This document shows positions 8,911-17,154 of a stretch of DNA of 64,000 nucleotides, one piece after another. The position numbers and the translations under genes are program-made. The stretch lies in contig NZ_JAUHLN010000001.1 of the NCBI RefSeq assembly GCF_030412265.1, forward strand, positions 682,001 to 746,000, in the 5' to 3' direction. Positions within the stretch are counted from its first letter, which is position 1; each line of letters starts with the position of its first letter. The notes beneath the pieces were generated by a model. That model was not told the origin of the DNA. It was given only the letters and a program-made list of their open reading frames with translations, and did no database searches. The stretch is from Fictibacillus terranigra (GTDB lineage Bacteria > Bacillota > Bacilli > Bacillales > Fictibacillaceae).

Positions 8911-9783
8911 ATGATGACAGCTTTGCGAAGACGTAATGGTGTTTTGCCGCCAAGGGCAGAACTTGCCTTGGAATATATATTTGTAGTGATTGGTTCGGCC
9001 TTTGTAGCACTCGCTTTTTCTGTTTTCTTGCTGCCGAACAAGATTGCTTCCGGCGGGGTGAGCGGAATCAGCACGATCCTTAAATGGGTGGCTGGCTGGG
9101 ATCCCTCCATTGTCCAATGGGCGCTCAACATTCCTTTGTTTTTTGCGGGAATTATGTTTCTCGGAAAACAGTTTGGAGCCAAAACGCTGGTCGGAACAGT
9201 CGTTTTACCGTTGTTCGTTTTTATCTTCAGTGATTGGGGCCCGGCAACCAATGATCCGCTGCTTGGTGCGTTATTCGGAGGATTAGGTGTGGGAGCCGGA
9301 CTTGGCATCGTGTTCCGGGGAAAAGCTTCAACAGGCGGTGTTGACCTCCTGGCACAGATCGTCCACAAATATGCGGGCGTCTCTCTAGGAACATGCATCC
9401 TGTTTATCGATGGGACAATTGTTTGTACATCTGCCCTTGTTTTTGGTCTTGAGAAGGCTCTTTATGCCTTGATCGCCATGTTCTTGACGGCAAAAACGAT
9501 CGATGTCGTGCAAATGGGGCTTGGAGTTTCGAAGGTGGCGCTGATCATCTCTGATCAGGAGGAAGATATGCGCCAGGGCATCCTTACCGAGATTTACAGA
9601 GGGGTGACCAAAATCGATGCGTTCGGCGGGTATACGCAGGATGAACGGCCGATGCTCATGTGCGTGGTCGCACAATATGAGGTGACCAAGCTGAAACAAT
9701 TCGTTAAGAGCGTTGATCCATCAGCATTTATTATCCTGTTGAACGCCAATGAAGTCCTGGGCGAAGGATTCAAGCGTGCGTAA
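8911..9783 (+). CDS. yvjA: YitT-family (DUF161/DUF2179) membrane protein, YvjA-like
   Basis: The 290-residue protein has five or six hydrophobic segments in the N-terminal two thirds, with the family signature LLPNKIASGGVSGISTILK and FRGKASTGGVDLLAQI. A soluble C-terminal DUF2179 domain (about residues 210-290, KIDAFGGYTQDERPMLMCVV) follows. The molecular function of the family is not established. Position between prfB and ftsE matches B. subtilis yvjA. ATG 8911 follows a weak GTAGGG site. In B. subtilis cccB lies between yvjA and ftsE; here it is absent and a cccB-like gene occurs at 33656. Confidence 0.88.
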   Translation: MMTALRRRNGVLPPRAELALEYIFVVIGSAFVALAFSVFLLPNKIASGGVSGISTILKWVAGWDPSIVQWALNIPLFFAGIMFLGKQFGAKTLVGTVVLPLFVFIFSDWGPATNDPLLGALFGGLGVGAGLGIVFRGKASTGGVDLLAQIVHKYAGVSLGTCILFIDGTIVCTSALVFGLEKALYALIAMFLTAKTIDVVQMGLGVSKVALIISDQEEDMRQGILTEIYRGVTKIDAFGGYTQDERPMLMCVVAQYEVTKLKQFVKSVDPSAFIILLNANEVLGEGFKRA

Positions 9784-9794
9784 TAAAAATAGTT

Positions 9795-9827
9795 GCCGGT
9801 GAGCTTTGTTGCTCGCCGGTTTTTTTA
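9795..9827 (+). terminator. Rho-independent terminator of yvjA
   Basis: CCGGTGAGC/GCTCGCCGG with a six-base loop and eight T. Confidence 0.9.
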
Positions 9828-10370
9828 TAGGATTTGCCATTCACATACTGAGGCTTGAAAGAGATCCTCAAGTGTATTTTTCAAAGTAAATGAAAGGAGC
9901 CTGCTATTTGTGAAGCAGAGAAATCTCCTTTACAATAGGCGGTTCAATCCTCCCACTCAAAAGGGTTAAAAAACTGAGAAATGATGGATTTTGTCTAAAT
10001 CTGTGTGCTGTACCGACAGTATAAGTTAAGAACCTGCGAATGGGTATGTTTGTCGGCTAAGCAAAAAGAAGCAGTTTTTGCAGAAGTGAAGGTTTTAAAA
10101 TACCGGGGCTTCCCCGCCACCTCGTTAAATATGCGAATAATGTCGTAATTTTTTCGTCGTATAACTGTAAAGATAGTGAAAAAGTCACTTGTTATTCGAA
10201 AACTGCGTCGAAACTTGAAATGAAACTGTAATAAAATTTACAGTTTCCGATGATATAATAGGAATTACGGGAAAAATCACCGATTTTGTATAAATGGGTT
10301 GAAATAGATTGTCGAATTTAACAGGCGGCTGGGGAAATACGGAGTTCTGAAATTAAGGAAGTGATGAATT
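9828..10370. other. Long intergenic region upstream of ftsE
   Basis: These 543 bases hold no supported ORF. The cytochrome gene cccB occupies this position in B. subtilis, so the stretch may be what remained after its loss or relocation. The last 150 bases contain the ftsE promoter with an overlapping palindrome (listed separately). Confidence 0.55.
10222..10259 (+). promoter_or_regulatory. ftsE promoter with overlapping operator-like palindrome
   Basis: A perfect 10-bp inverted repeat, GAAACTGTAA/TTACAGTTTC (10222-10247), lies three bases before an extended -10 TG-A-TATAAT (10251-10259). It covers the place of the -35 element, as expected for a repressor or activator site controlling ftsEX. 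The binding protein is unknown. Confidence 0.55.
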
Positions 10371-11057
10371 TTGATAGAAATGAAAGACGTATGGAAAACA
10401 TATCCCAATGGAGTTATGGCTTTAAACGGGATCGATATCTACATAGATAAAGGTGAATTTGTTTATGTAGTAGGGCCGAGTGGAGCCGGTAAATCTACGT
10501 TCATCAAGTGCATGTACAGAGAAGAGAAGCCGACAAAAGGTTCGATCCTCATACAGGGCACAGATCTGGCAAAATTAAGGGAACGCAATATTCCTAAGAT
10601 GCGCAGAAAGATTGGAGTAGTCTTTCAGGACTTTAAACTGCTGCCGAAGCTGACAGTATACGAAAATGTTGCTTTTGCACTTGAAGTTATTGAGGAATCT
10701 CCAAAAGTGATCCGCCAGCGTGTCATGGAAGTTCTCGACCTGGTCCGATTGAAAAACAAAGCGCGTTCTTTTCCGGATGAGCTTTCAGGCGGAGAACAGC
10801 AGCGTGTATCGATCGCCCGATCCATTGTTAATCATCCTCCGGTAATCATTGCGGATGAGCCGACGGGAAACCTTGACCCTGAAACAGCATGGGAGATCAT
10901 GGACATCTTTAAGGAAATTAACGAACGTGGCACGACAGTTGTCATGGCCACTCACAATAAAGACATTGTTAACAGTTTTCAAAAGCGCGTAATCGCCATC
11001 GAAGACGGGCGAATCGTGCGTGACGAGCAGAAGGGGGAATACGGTTATGAAGTCTAG
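10371..11057 (+). CDS. ftsE: Cell division ATP-binding protein FtsE
   Basis: The 228-residue ABC ATPase has Walker A GPSGAGKST (residues 35-43), signature LSGGEQQRVSIARS and Walker B VIIADEPTGNLD. FtsE and the membrane protein FtsX form a complex that does not transport a solute but switches on peptidoglycan hydrolases at the surface. The start is TTG 10371 (AAGGAAG upstream), giving MIEMKDVWKTYPNG as in Bacillus FtsE. It overlaps ftsX by 11 bases, indicating coupled translation, and the hydrolase gene at 11987 completes the module. Confidence 0.97.
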   Translation: MIEMKDVWKTYPNGVMALNGIDIYIDKGEFVYVVGPSGAGKSTFIKCMYREEKPTKGSILIQGTDLAKLRERNIPKMRRKIGVVFQDFKLLPKLTVYENVAFALEVIEESPKVIRQRVMEVLDLVRLKNKARSFPDELSGGEQQRVSIARSIVNHPPVIIADEPTGNLDPETAWEIMDIFKEINERGTTVVMATHNKDIVNSFQKRVIAIEDGRIVRDEQKGEYGYEV

Positions 11058-11940
11058 AACCCTAAAGCGTCACTTTACAGAAGCATTTAAAAGTCTTGGG
11101 AGAAATGGCTGGATGTCATTTGCCTCCGTTAGTGCAGTAACGGTTACTTTATTGCTTGTCGGCGTTTTTCTAGTGGTCCTATTAAACTTAAATCATCTTG
11201 CAGGCCAGATTGAAGGCGATGTAGAGATTCGGGCGTATATTGACCGCACGACGAAACAAACGGAATATGCTGATCTTCAGCAAAAGATGGAACAGATTCC
11301 GAATGTGAATGAAGTAAAATTCCAATCCAAAGAAGATGGATTGAAAGAATTGATTAAGAGTCTTGGAGATGAAGGAAAAGCCTTCTCCTCTCTGAAAAAA
11401 GAAAATCCATTGCCGGACGCATACATCATTAAAACAAAGAAGCCTCAGGATACCGCATCTGTCGCTTCTGAAATAGAGAAATTTGACCACATCAAGAAGG
11501 TTGATTACGGCCAGGGAACGGTAGAACGGCTGTTTAAAGTAACAAGCGTGGCCAGAAATGTAGGGATTGTTTTAATCGTTGGATTAATCTTTACAGCAAT
11601 GTTCCTCATTTCAAACACGATTAAACTTACCATTGTTTCCCGCCGCAAAGAAATTGAAATTATGAAACTTGTTGGTGCTACAAATGGCTTTATTCGCTGG
11701 CCTTTCTTCATTGAAGGGTTTGTGCTGGGAGTGCTGGGGGCAGTCATACCAATCCTCGTTGTAGTGTTTGGCTATGAATTCCTGCACGGTTCAGTCAATA
11801 ATCAGCTTGATACCGTCTTTGTCAAACTGATGCCTGTCTATCCGATGGTACTTCAGCTTTCAGCATTGCTGGCTATTATCGGCGGATTGATTGGGGTATG
11901 GGGAAGCATGACTTCCGTACGCAAATTCTTAAGAGTATAA
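11047..11940 (+). CDS. ftsX: Cell division protein FtsX
   Basis: The 297-residue protein (B. subtilis FtsX 296) has an N-terminal membrane helix near residues 20-45, an extracytoplasmic domain of about 110 residues that contacts hydrolases, and three C-terminal helices with SRRKEIEIMKLVGATNGFI, the conserved FtsX/MacB loop. The open frame begins at 11020, but ATG 11047 is chosen because an AAGGGGGA site lies 9 bases upstream inside ftsE. It acts with FtsE to activate a murein hydrolase, here probably the EnvC-like product encoded 46 bases downstream. Confidence 0.96.
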   Translation: MKSRTLKRHFTEAFKSLGRNGWMSFASVSAVTVTLLLVGVFLVVLLNLNHLAGQIEGDVEIRAYIDRTTKQTEYADLQQKMEQIPNVNEVKFQSKEDGLKELIKSLGDEGKAFSSLKKENPLPDAYIIKTKKPQDTASVASEIEKFDHIKKVDYGQGTVERLFKVTSVARNVGIVLIVGLIFTAMFLISNTIKLTIVSRRKEIEIMKLVGATNGFIRWPFFIEGFVLGVLGAVIPILVVVFGYEFLHGSVNNQLDTVFVKLMPVYPMVLQLSALLAIIGGLIGVWGSMTSVRKFLRV

Positions 11941-11986
11941 GTTTTAAAAAACATGAAATCTGGGGTACAAAAGGGGAGGACTTGAT

Positions 11987-13192
11987 TTGAACAGAAAGAT
12001 CGCAGGATTAACACTTTCATTAAGCCTCGCTCTTAGCGGTATTACAGCATACCAATCATCCACGACAGCCAGCGCAGAAACGCTAAAGAGCATACAAGAG
12101 AAAAAAGAGGCGAACAAGAAAAAACAAGGCGCCGCTAACGCTAGACTAAAGCTCAACGAAAAGAACCAGGCAGCTACCAAGAAAGAAATTGAACGCATCG
12201 ATAAATCAACGATGGCTACAGAAAGCCAGATCAAAAAGAAAGAAAGTGAGATTCAATCCACACAGGATCAGATCGATCAGCTGAAGACAGAGATTGATCT
12301 TGTTCAAAAGCGGATCGATAAGCGGGACCAGCTGCTGAAAGAACGCGTCAGCTCCATGTATGAGAGCGGCGGAGCTGTCCAGTATCTTGAAGTGGTTCTC
12401 GGATCCAAAAACTTCGGTGATTTTCTTGACCGTGTGGTCGCGTTAAATCTCATTGCGGATCAGGACCGCCAGCTTTTGGAAGAGCAAAAGAAGGATAAGG
12501 ACCTTTTAGAACAGAAGAAACAAAAGGTTGAAGATCAGCTTTCTGCTCTTAAGGACAAAATGCGGGAGCTTCAGGACCTGAAAAAGCAGCTCGATGCACA
12601 AATGGCAGAGAAAACCCGTTTGATGTCTTCATTAAAGAAAAAGCATTCTGAAATTGAGGACGAAGTGGAAAAGTATGAGCATTCGGCTGAGCTTCTAAGC
12701 AGCCAGGAGAAGGCCATTAAAGAAGAACAAGCTCGAGCCAAACAGGCTGAGGAGCAAAACAGCTCGAAGGGAAGCGCAGGCGGAAATGCTGCGAATACCG
12801 GATCAGGAATGATCATGAAGCCGGCAGCGGGTATCTTTACTTCCGGGATCGGTTCTCGCTGGAACAAGTTCCACGCGGGTGTTGATATTGCCAAGCCAGG
12901 TACAGTTCCGATCTACGCAGCGGCAGATGGTACTGTCATCCGTTCAGATTACTCTTCATCCTATGGAAATGTAATCTTCATTACCCACTCGATCAATGGA
13001 CAAACGTGGACCACGGTTTACGGGCACATGAGAGAGCGTGTCGTTCAGGGCGGTTCTGTAAAACGCGGACAGCTGATCGGATACATGGGGAACACCGGCC
13101 ACTCAACAGGCCAGCACTTGCATTTTGAGCTTCACAAGGGGCCATGGAATGCATCGAAATCCAATGCCGTTGACCCTCGTCCGTATATGTAA
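11987..13192 (+). CDS. EnvC-like murein hydrolase with coiled coil and M23 peptidase domain
   Basis: The 401-residue secreted protein has a signal peptide (residues 1 to about 30, ending TASA), two long coiled-coil segments (35-125 and 155-260) around VSSMYESGGAVQYLEVVLGS, and a C-terminal M23 domain. That domain shows the complete zinc site: H296xxxD300, H347, and H377-L-H379. It is therefore likely an active endopeptidase, or an activator that must be relieved by FtsEX through the coiled coil. The start is TTG 11987 after AAGGGGAGGA. It follows ftsX directly, so co-transcription is likely. A paralogue with the same architecture, also with a TTG start, is encoded at 24537-25811. Confidence 0.92.
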   Translation: MNRKIAGLTLSLSLALSGITAYQSSTTASAETLKSIQEKKEANKKKQGAANARLKLNEKNQAATKKEIERIDKSTMATESQIKKKESEIQSTQDQIDQLKTEIDLVQKRIDKRDQLLKERVSSMYESGGAVQYLEVVLGSKNFGDFLDRVVALNLIADQDRQLLEEQKKDKDLLEQKKQKVEDQLSALKDKMRELQDLKKQLDAQMAEKTRLMSSLKKKHSEIEDEVEKYEHSAELLSSQEKAIKEEQARAKQAEEQNSSKGSAGGNAANTGSGMIMKPAAGIFTSGIGSRWNKFHAGVDIAKPGTVPIYAAADGTVIRSDYSSSYGNVIFITHSINGQTWTTVYGHMRERVVQGGSVKRGQLIGYMGNTGHSTGQHLHFELHKGPWNASKSNAVDPRPYM

Positions 13193-13287
13193 TAAGAGAA
13201 ATATATGGACATAAAAATACAAGCTGTTCATAATATAGAGTAGGAGTTACGGGCGGACACATCAGGTCCATCTCTTACTTTGAAAAT

Positions 13288-13321
13288 TGGCATCGCATCC
13301 GGAAGGTGTGGTGCCTTTTTC
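13288..13321 (+). terminator. Probable terminator between the hydrolase gene and ctpB
   Basis: GGCATCGCATCC and GGTGTGGTGCC pair with wobbles around GGAA and are followed by five T. It ends only about 10 bases before the ctpB ribosome binding site, so it could also attenuate ctpB. Confidence 0.6.
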
Positions 13322-13343
13322 TGCCAAAAATGAGGTGAGCGAA

Positions 13344-14798
13344 ATGAAAAGAAAAGTTGTTGCGCTTCTTATGGTTTTATCGCTTGTAATTGGAGCCGGC
13401 GGAATGTACGGCTATATGCATTGGTCCAATAAAGATCAATCATTGGGCAACGCTGGATCAGTCAGTGACATGAAAAGCACTAAAGCGCCGGTGAATCAGG
13501 AGCAGGAATTTGCGAAGCTTCAAAAAACGTTTGAGCTGATCTCCTCGAGGTATTACCAGAAAGTAGATTCAGAGAAACTGCTTGAAGGTGCGATCGACGG
13601 GATGGTGAAGACATTAAAGGATCCTTATTCCGTATATATGGATGAAGACACGGCCAGCCAGTTTACCCAGTCATTGGATTCCTCTTTTGAGGGAATCGGA
13701 ACTGAAGTGAGCATGGTGGATGGAAAAGTTACCGTAATTGCGCCATTTAAAGATTCCCCTGCCGAACGTTCAGGTGTGAAGCCGAATGACCAGATCATAA
13801 CGGTTGACGGCAAAAGCCTCGAAGGTCTTGATCTGTATGAGGCTGTTTTAAAAATCCGGGGCAAAAAAGGTTCTACCGTTACGCTCGGCATTAAGCGAAC
13901 AGGCGTCAATGATACGCTTAAAATCGACGTGAAACGTGATACCATTCCGATTGAGACAGTGTATTCCAACGTTCAAAAAGTAAACGGCAAAAAAATCGGG
14001 GTTTTAAATATAACGTCTTTCTCTGAGAATACAGGAAACGATTTTAAAGAAAGACTCAGTCAACTCGAAAGCAAGGAGATCCAGGGCCTTGTCATTGATG
14101 TCCGCGGAAACCCGGGCGGTTACCTGAATGCGGTAGACAGCATGCTGAAGGAAATTATTCCGGCAGGCAAACCTTTTGTCCAGATTGAAAACCGACAAGG
14201 GGGCAAAGAGCGCTACGCTTCTCAATTAAAAGAGAAAAAGGATTATCCAATCGTCGGCCTTGTGGACGGGGGAAGTGCATCCGCTTCTGAAATCATGGCA
14301 GCAGCCTTAAAAGAAGCCGGAGGGTACCCGCTTGTTGGTGAAAAGACCTTCGGTAAAGGAACGGTGCAGCAGACCATCGATCTTGGAGACGGCAGCAACG
14401 TGAAGCTGACTCTTGCTAAATGGCTGACGCCTGACGGCAACTGGATCCACAAAAAAGGCATCAAACCCAATTATGCGGTGAAACAGCCGGCTTATTTCTA
14501 CACAAGCCCGCTTACCATTGACAAACCGCTTGTTTATGACATGAACAGCGAGCAAGTAAAAAATGCACAGAAAATGCTTCAGGGTCTAGGCTTTGATCCG
14601 GGACGCACCGACGGCTATTTTGACGAAAAAACACAAATGGCTGTTACCGCCTTCCAAAAAGCCAACAAGCTCAGCCCATCAGGCAAAGTTGATCAAAAAA
14701 CAGCCGGCAAGCTGGAAAGCAAGATCATCACAGAAATCAGAAATAAGAAAAACGACGTCCAGCTCCAAACCGCTTTGGAGATGGCGGCAGAAAAGTAA
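13344..14798 (+). CDS. ctpB: Carboxy-terminal processing serine protease CtpB
   Basis: The 484-residue protein has an N-terminal membrane anchor (residues 5-25), a PDZ domain (about 115-195), an S41 protease domain and a C-terminal peptidoglycan-binding domain (about 400-465, NAQKMLQGLGFDPGRTDGYF). The catalytic dyad is visible: S313 in GGSASASE and K338 in TFGKGTVQ, with Q342. In B. subtilis CtpB (480 residues) cleaves SpoIVFA during sporulation to trigger pro-sigma-K processing. ATG 13344 has a GAGGTGAG site; the frame is open further upstream but without one. The order ftsX-hydrolase-ctpB-minJ is conserved in Bacillaceae. Confidence 0.94.
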   Translation: MKRKVVALLMVLSLVIGAGGMYGYMHWSNKDQSLGNAGSVSDMKSTKAPVNQEQEFAKLQKTFELISSRYYQKVDSEKLLEGAIDGMVKTLKDPYSVYMDEDTASQFTQSLDSSFEGIGTEVSMVDGKVTVIAPFKDSPAERSGVKPNDQIITVDGKSLEGLDLYEAVLKIRGKKGSTVTLGIKRTGVNDTLKIDVKRDTIPIETVYSNVQKVNGKKIGVLNITSFSENTGNDFKERLSQLESKEIQGLVIDVRGNPGGYLNAVDSMLKEIIPAGKPFVQIENRQGGKERYASQLKEKKDYPIVGLVDGGSASASEIMAAALKEAGGYPLVGEKTFGKGTVQQTIDLGDGSNVKLTLAKWLTPDGNWIHKKGIKPNYAVKQPAYFYTSPLTIDKPLVYDMNSEQVKNAQKMLQGLGFDPGRTDGYFDEKTQMAVTAFQKANKLSPSGKVDQKTAGKLESKIITEIRNKKNDVQLQTALEMAAEK

Positions 14799-14811
14799 AA
14801 CTGAAATTGGG

Positions 14812-14842
14812 TTCCGCAGGTTCTTTCCTGCGGAATTTTTTT
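14812..14842 (+). terminator. Rho-independent terminator of ctpB
   Basis: Perfect 9-bp stem TTCCGCAGG/CCTGCGGAA, six-base loop, seven T. Confidence 0.95.
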
Positions 14843-14865
14843 GTTTATCGGGAGATGCGGTGTTT

Positions 14866-14991
14866 GGCACGTAACTGGTGAAAAGTGGCACGTAATGCCC
14901 CTAAACTGGCATGTTAACGATGAAAATCCGAATGTAATCGACAAAAACTGGCACGTAAATCACCAAAACCCGCATGTAAACGCAAAAGAAC
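14866..14991 (+). repeat. 21-bp degenerate tandem repeats, locus B (six units)
   Basis: Six units of exactly 21 bases start at 14866, 14887, 14908, 14929, 14950 and 14971. The first half is conserved (GGCACGTAA or CGCATGTAA variants) and most units end in AAAAct-like sequence; the middle varies. The array begins 24 bases after the ctpB terminator. Unit 5 shares GCA(C/A)GTAAATCA with locus A, so the two loci belong to one family. The remaining intergenic sequence to minJ shows no gene. Confidence 0.85.
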
Positions 14992-15197
14992 CATCCTCTA
15001 TTTCTTCTAATCCAGCAAAAAATGCTTTTCTTTATAAAATGCTGCACATTTTATTACACTCCCGGTTCTTTTCGGGTTATACTTAAAAATATTCAACATA
15101 TAAAGCTTGTGTAAATTTACATTCCAGGCAAGGGCCGGAATTCATACTTAGAATCGATAACCAACGTTGAGAAAAGAAGCATTAAGGAGAGATTTGC

Positions 15198-16397
15198 GTG
15201 ATGGATATTTTTGTAAAGGAACTGCTTCATGGGATAGCAGCTCTTTTTTTACATCCACTATCATACGTGTTTGTGATTGTTGCTTTTGTGATTGGTTTTA
15301 AGCGGGTAAAACGGGAGCGGAAAGAATTTAAAGTAAAAGTCCACCCGGTCATTGATAACTTGATTCAATCGTTTTTTCCCGGACTTCTGATCGGGGTCAT
15401 ATTTTCGGCTGTGCTTCTCGGAGCCGGTGTGGTTGTACCAATGGGAATGGTAGCCTTGATCGGTGTGATGTACGCTTTACTTGGTTTAACCCTGAAAACA
15501 AGATTTTTGAACCCGGCCTATGCGATCGGACTAGCTTCAGTAGTCGCACTTGTCCTTCCTCATGTAACGACAAATGTCGATTTTCTCGATATATGGCTTA
15601 GGGATATCCGCAACACACCTCTTGATGCACTTGGTATTCTCATGTCGCTCCTCCTTATTCAAGAGGGTATCCTGATCATCTGGAAAGGCGCAAAAAGAAC
15701 GTCTCCCCGCCTGCTGAAAGGCAAGAGGGGGCAGTATGTGGGCGCACATGAGGCCACGAGGTTCTGGCTTGTTCCGCAATTCTTTTTGATACCGATCGGT
15801 GCCATTCCAGCCCAGGGAGACTGGCCGATCTTCGGACTGCAGGCTGTCGGATATTCCATCCTGCTCGTTCCGTTTGCTGTAGGCTTCCGCCAGCTCAATT
15901 CTCACTGTCTTCCACAGGAAGCGATTAAAGCGACCGGAAAACAAGTACTGGCTCTTGGAGTACTCATCGCAGCCATTACGCTTGTCGGTATCTATACGGG
16001 CCTTCCGCTTCTTACCGTTATTGCCATATTTGGCGGTACGCTCGGCCGTGAGCTGATTACGGTCATTAACAGCCAGCGTGATGACAATGGCAAGCCTTTC
16101 TTCACACGCAGGAATGAGGGACTTGTCGTGCTAGGTGTAGTGCCTGGCACCCCGGCCGCTAAGATGGGCATTCAGGTAGGGGAAGTCATCATGAAGGTGA
16201 ACGGAGTCACCTTGAATAATGAGCGTGAGTTCTACCGAGCCCTGCAGATTAATGCTGCTTTCTGCAAGCTTGAGGTTTTGGATCATAAAGGGGAAATCCG
16301 TTTTTCCCAACGATCGCTCTATGAGAACGAGCACCACGAGCTCGGTTTGCTGTTCGTGCATGAAATAACGGAAAAGAAGAGTGTAGAAGTTTCATAA
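15198..16397 (+). CDS. minJ: Division topological determinant MinJ (PDZ membrane protein)
   Basis: The 399-residue protein (B. subtilis MinJ 397) has about seven or eight membrane segments, then a cytoplasmic C-terminal PDZ domain (about residues 305-375, VPGTPAAKMGIQVGEVIMKVNG). In B. subtilis MinJ bridges DivIVA at the poles and septum to MinD and so keeps division at mid-cell. GTG 15198 is best spaced from the AAGGAGA site; ATG 15201 directly after it is an equally possible start. Location after ctpB matches B. subtilis. Confidence 0.92.
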   Translation: MMDIFVKELLHGIAALFLHPLSYVFVIVAFVIGFKRVKRERKEFKVKVHPVIDNLIQSFFPGLLIGVIFSAVLLGAGVVVPMGMVALIGVMYALLGLTLKTRFLNPAYAIGLASVVALVLPHVTTNVDFLDIWLRDIRNTPLDALGILMSLLLIQEGILIIWKGAKRTSPRLLKGKRGQYVGAHEATRFWLVPQFFLIPIGAIPAQGDWPIFGLQAVGYSILLVPFAVGFRQLNSHCLPQEAIKATGKQVLALGVLIAAITLVGIYTGLPLLTVIAIFGGTLGRELITVINSQRDDNGKPFFTRRNEGLVVLGVVPGTPAAKMGIQVGEVIMKVNGVTLNNEREFYRALQINAAFCKLEVLDHKGEIRFSQRSLYENEHHELGLLFVHEITEKKSVEVS

Positions 16398-16407
16398 CGA
16401 TGTTTGA

Positions 16408-16434
16408 GAGTGGGTCTAAAACCCACTCTTTTTT
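16408..16434 (+). terminator. Rho-independent terminator of minJ
   Basis: Perfect 8-bp stem GAGTGGGT/ACCCACTC with six T. Confidence 0.92.
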
Positions 16435-16517
16435 AGTCCGAAAAATTGTACAGCCGGGACGATGATCACATTCCTAATTCAACGAACGGGCTGCTGAGTT
16501 TAAGCAATCAACAGCAA

Positions 16518-16526
16518 TGATATAAT
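16518..16526 (+). promoter_or_regulatory. Extended -10 promoter of the SRPBCC gene
   Basis: TG-A-TATAAT, 40 bases before the ATG at 16567; no good -35 seen. Confidence 0.5.
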
Positions 16527-16566
16527 AATGGGGACATTCTTAATCATGGAACTGGAGGAAAATAAG

Positions 16567-17022
16567 ATGAAGCCTATCACGGCCCCCGACCTTTCAACAA
16601 GACCGTTTAGCCTGACAGCCGAGCGACAGATGGATGCGTCACCCGATGTCCTTTTCCAAGCATGGACGAAGAAATTCGACCGTTGGTTTGCAGAACCTGG
16701 GACAGTCTTAATGAAGGGAGAGGTAAACACTGCCTTTTTCTTTTATACATTTTTTGAGGGGAAACGGCATCCGCATTACGGGCGTTTTTTGAGGCTTGAG
16801 AAAGACCGGCTCGTTGAAATCACTTGGGTGACTGGGGCTGGGGGAACAAAGGGATCTGAAACATTGGTTACCGTTGAGCTTAGTCCTCATGCAAACGGTA
16901 CGATACTCCGGCTTACGCACACAGGATTCCCCGATGCGGAATCGAGAGATCAGCATGAACAAGCTTGGCCAATCGTACTGGAAAATCTTGACCTTCGGAT
17001 GACAGAAAGTGATAAGCGGTAG
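16567..17022 (+). CDS. SRPBCC/AHSA1-family protein
   Basis: A 151-residue soluble protein with the Aha1 C-terminal/START-like fold: an N-terminal strand with [17 protein letters not shown], a central [29 protein letters not shown], and an [21 protein letters not shown] helix region near the end that lines the hydrophobic cavity. Members bind small lipophilic ligands; the ligand cannot be predicted. ATG 16567 follows GGAGGAAA at ideal distance; the frame is open upstream to 16528 but lacks a ribosome binding site. It stands alone between minJ and the Fur-regulated transporter. Confidence 0.8.
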   Translation: MKPITAPDLSTRPFSLTAERQMDASPDVLFQAWTKKFDRWFAEPGTVLMKGEVNTAFFFYTFFEGKRHPHYGRFLRLEKDRLVEITWVTGAGGTKGSETLVTVELSPHANGTILRLTHTGFPDAESRDQHEQAWPIVLENLDLRMTESDKR

Positions 17023-17044
17023 CTGGTTTTTTCAACAAAACCTA

Positions 17045-17099
17045 TTGACACTCCCCAGATGATTCAATACAATGAAAAGTGATATTGATAATCATTTTC
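17045..17099 (+). promoter_or_regulatory. Promoter and Fur box of the siderophore transporter operon
   Basis: TTGACA (17045-17050), 17-base spacer, TACAAT (17068-17073) form a near-consensus promoter. Directly downstream, TGATATTGATAATCATTTTCA (17080-17100) matches the Fur box (7-1-7, GATAATGATAATCATTATC type). Repression by Fur with Fe(II) and induction under iron limitation are inferred. Confidence 0.88.
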
Positions 17100-17154
17100 A
17101 GTTAAATAAAAAATGCTACACATACATTTATTATGGTTTAAAGGAGGGTGAATG

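Noticed and set aside
10155-10260. WalR box upstream of ftsE
   Set aside because: TGTAA half-sites occur, but not as direct repeats with five-base spacing, so the consensus is not met.
14841-15086. 81-codon ORF across repeat locus B, with periodic WHV residues
   Set aside because: The periodic protein is just the 21-bp DNA repeat read in frame; there is no ribosome binding site, and units at the other loci contain stops in the equivalent frame.
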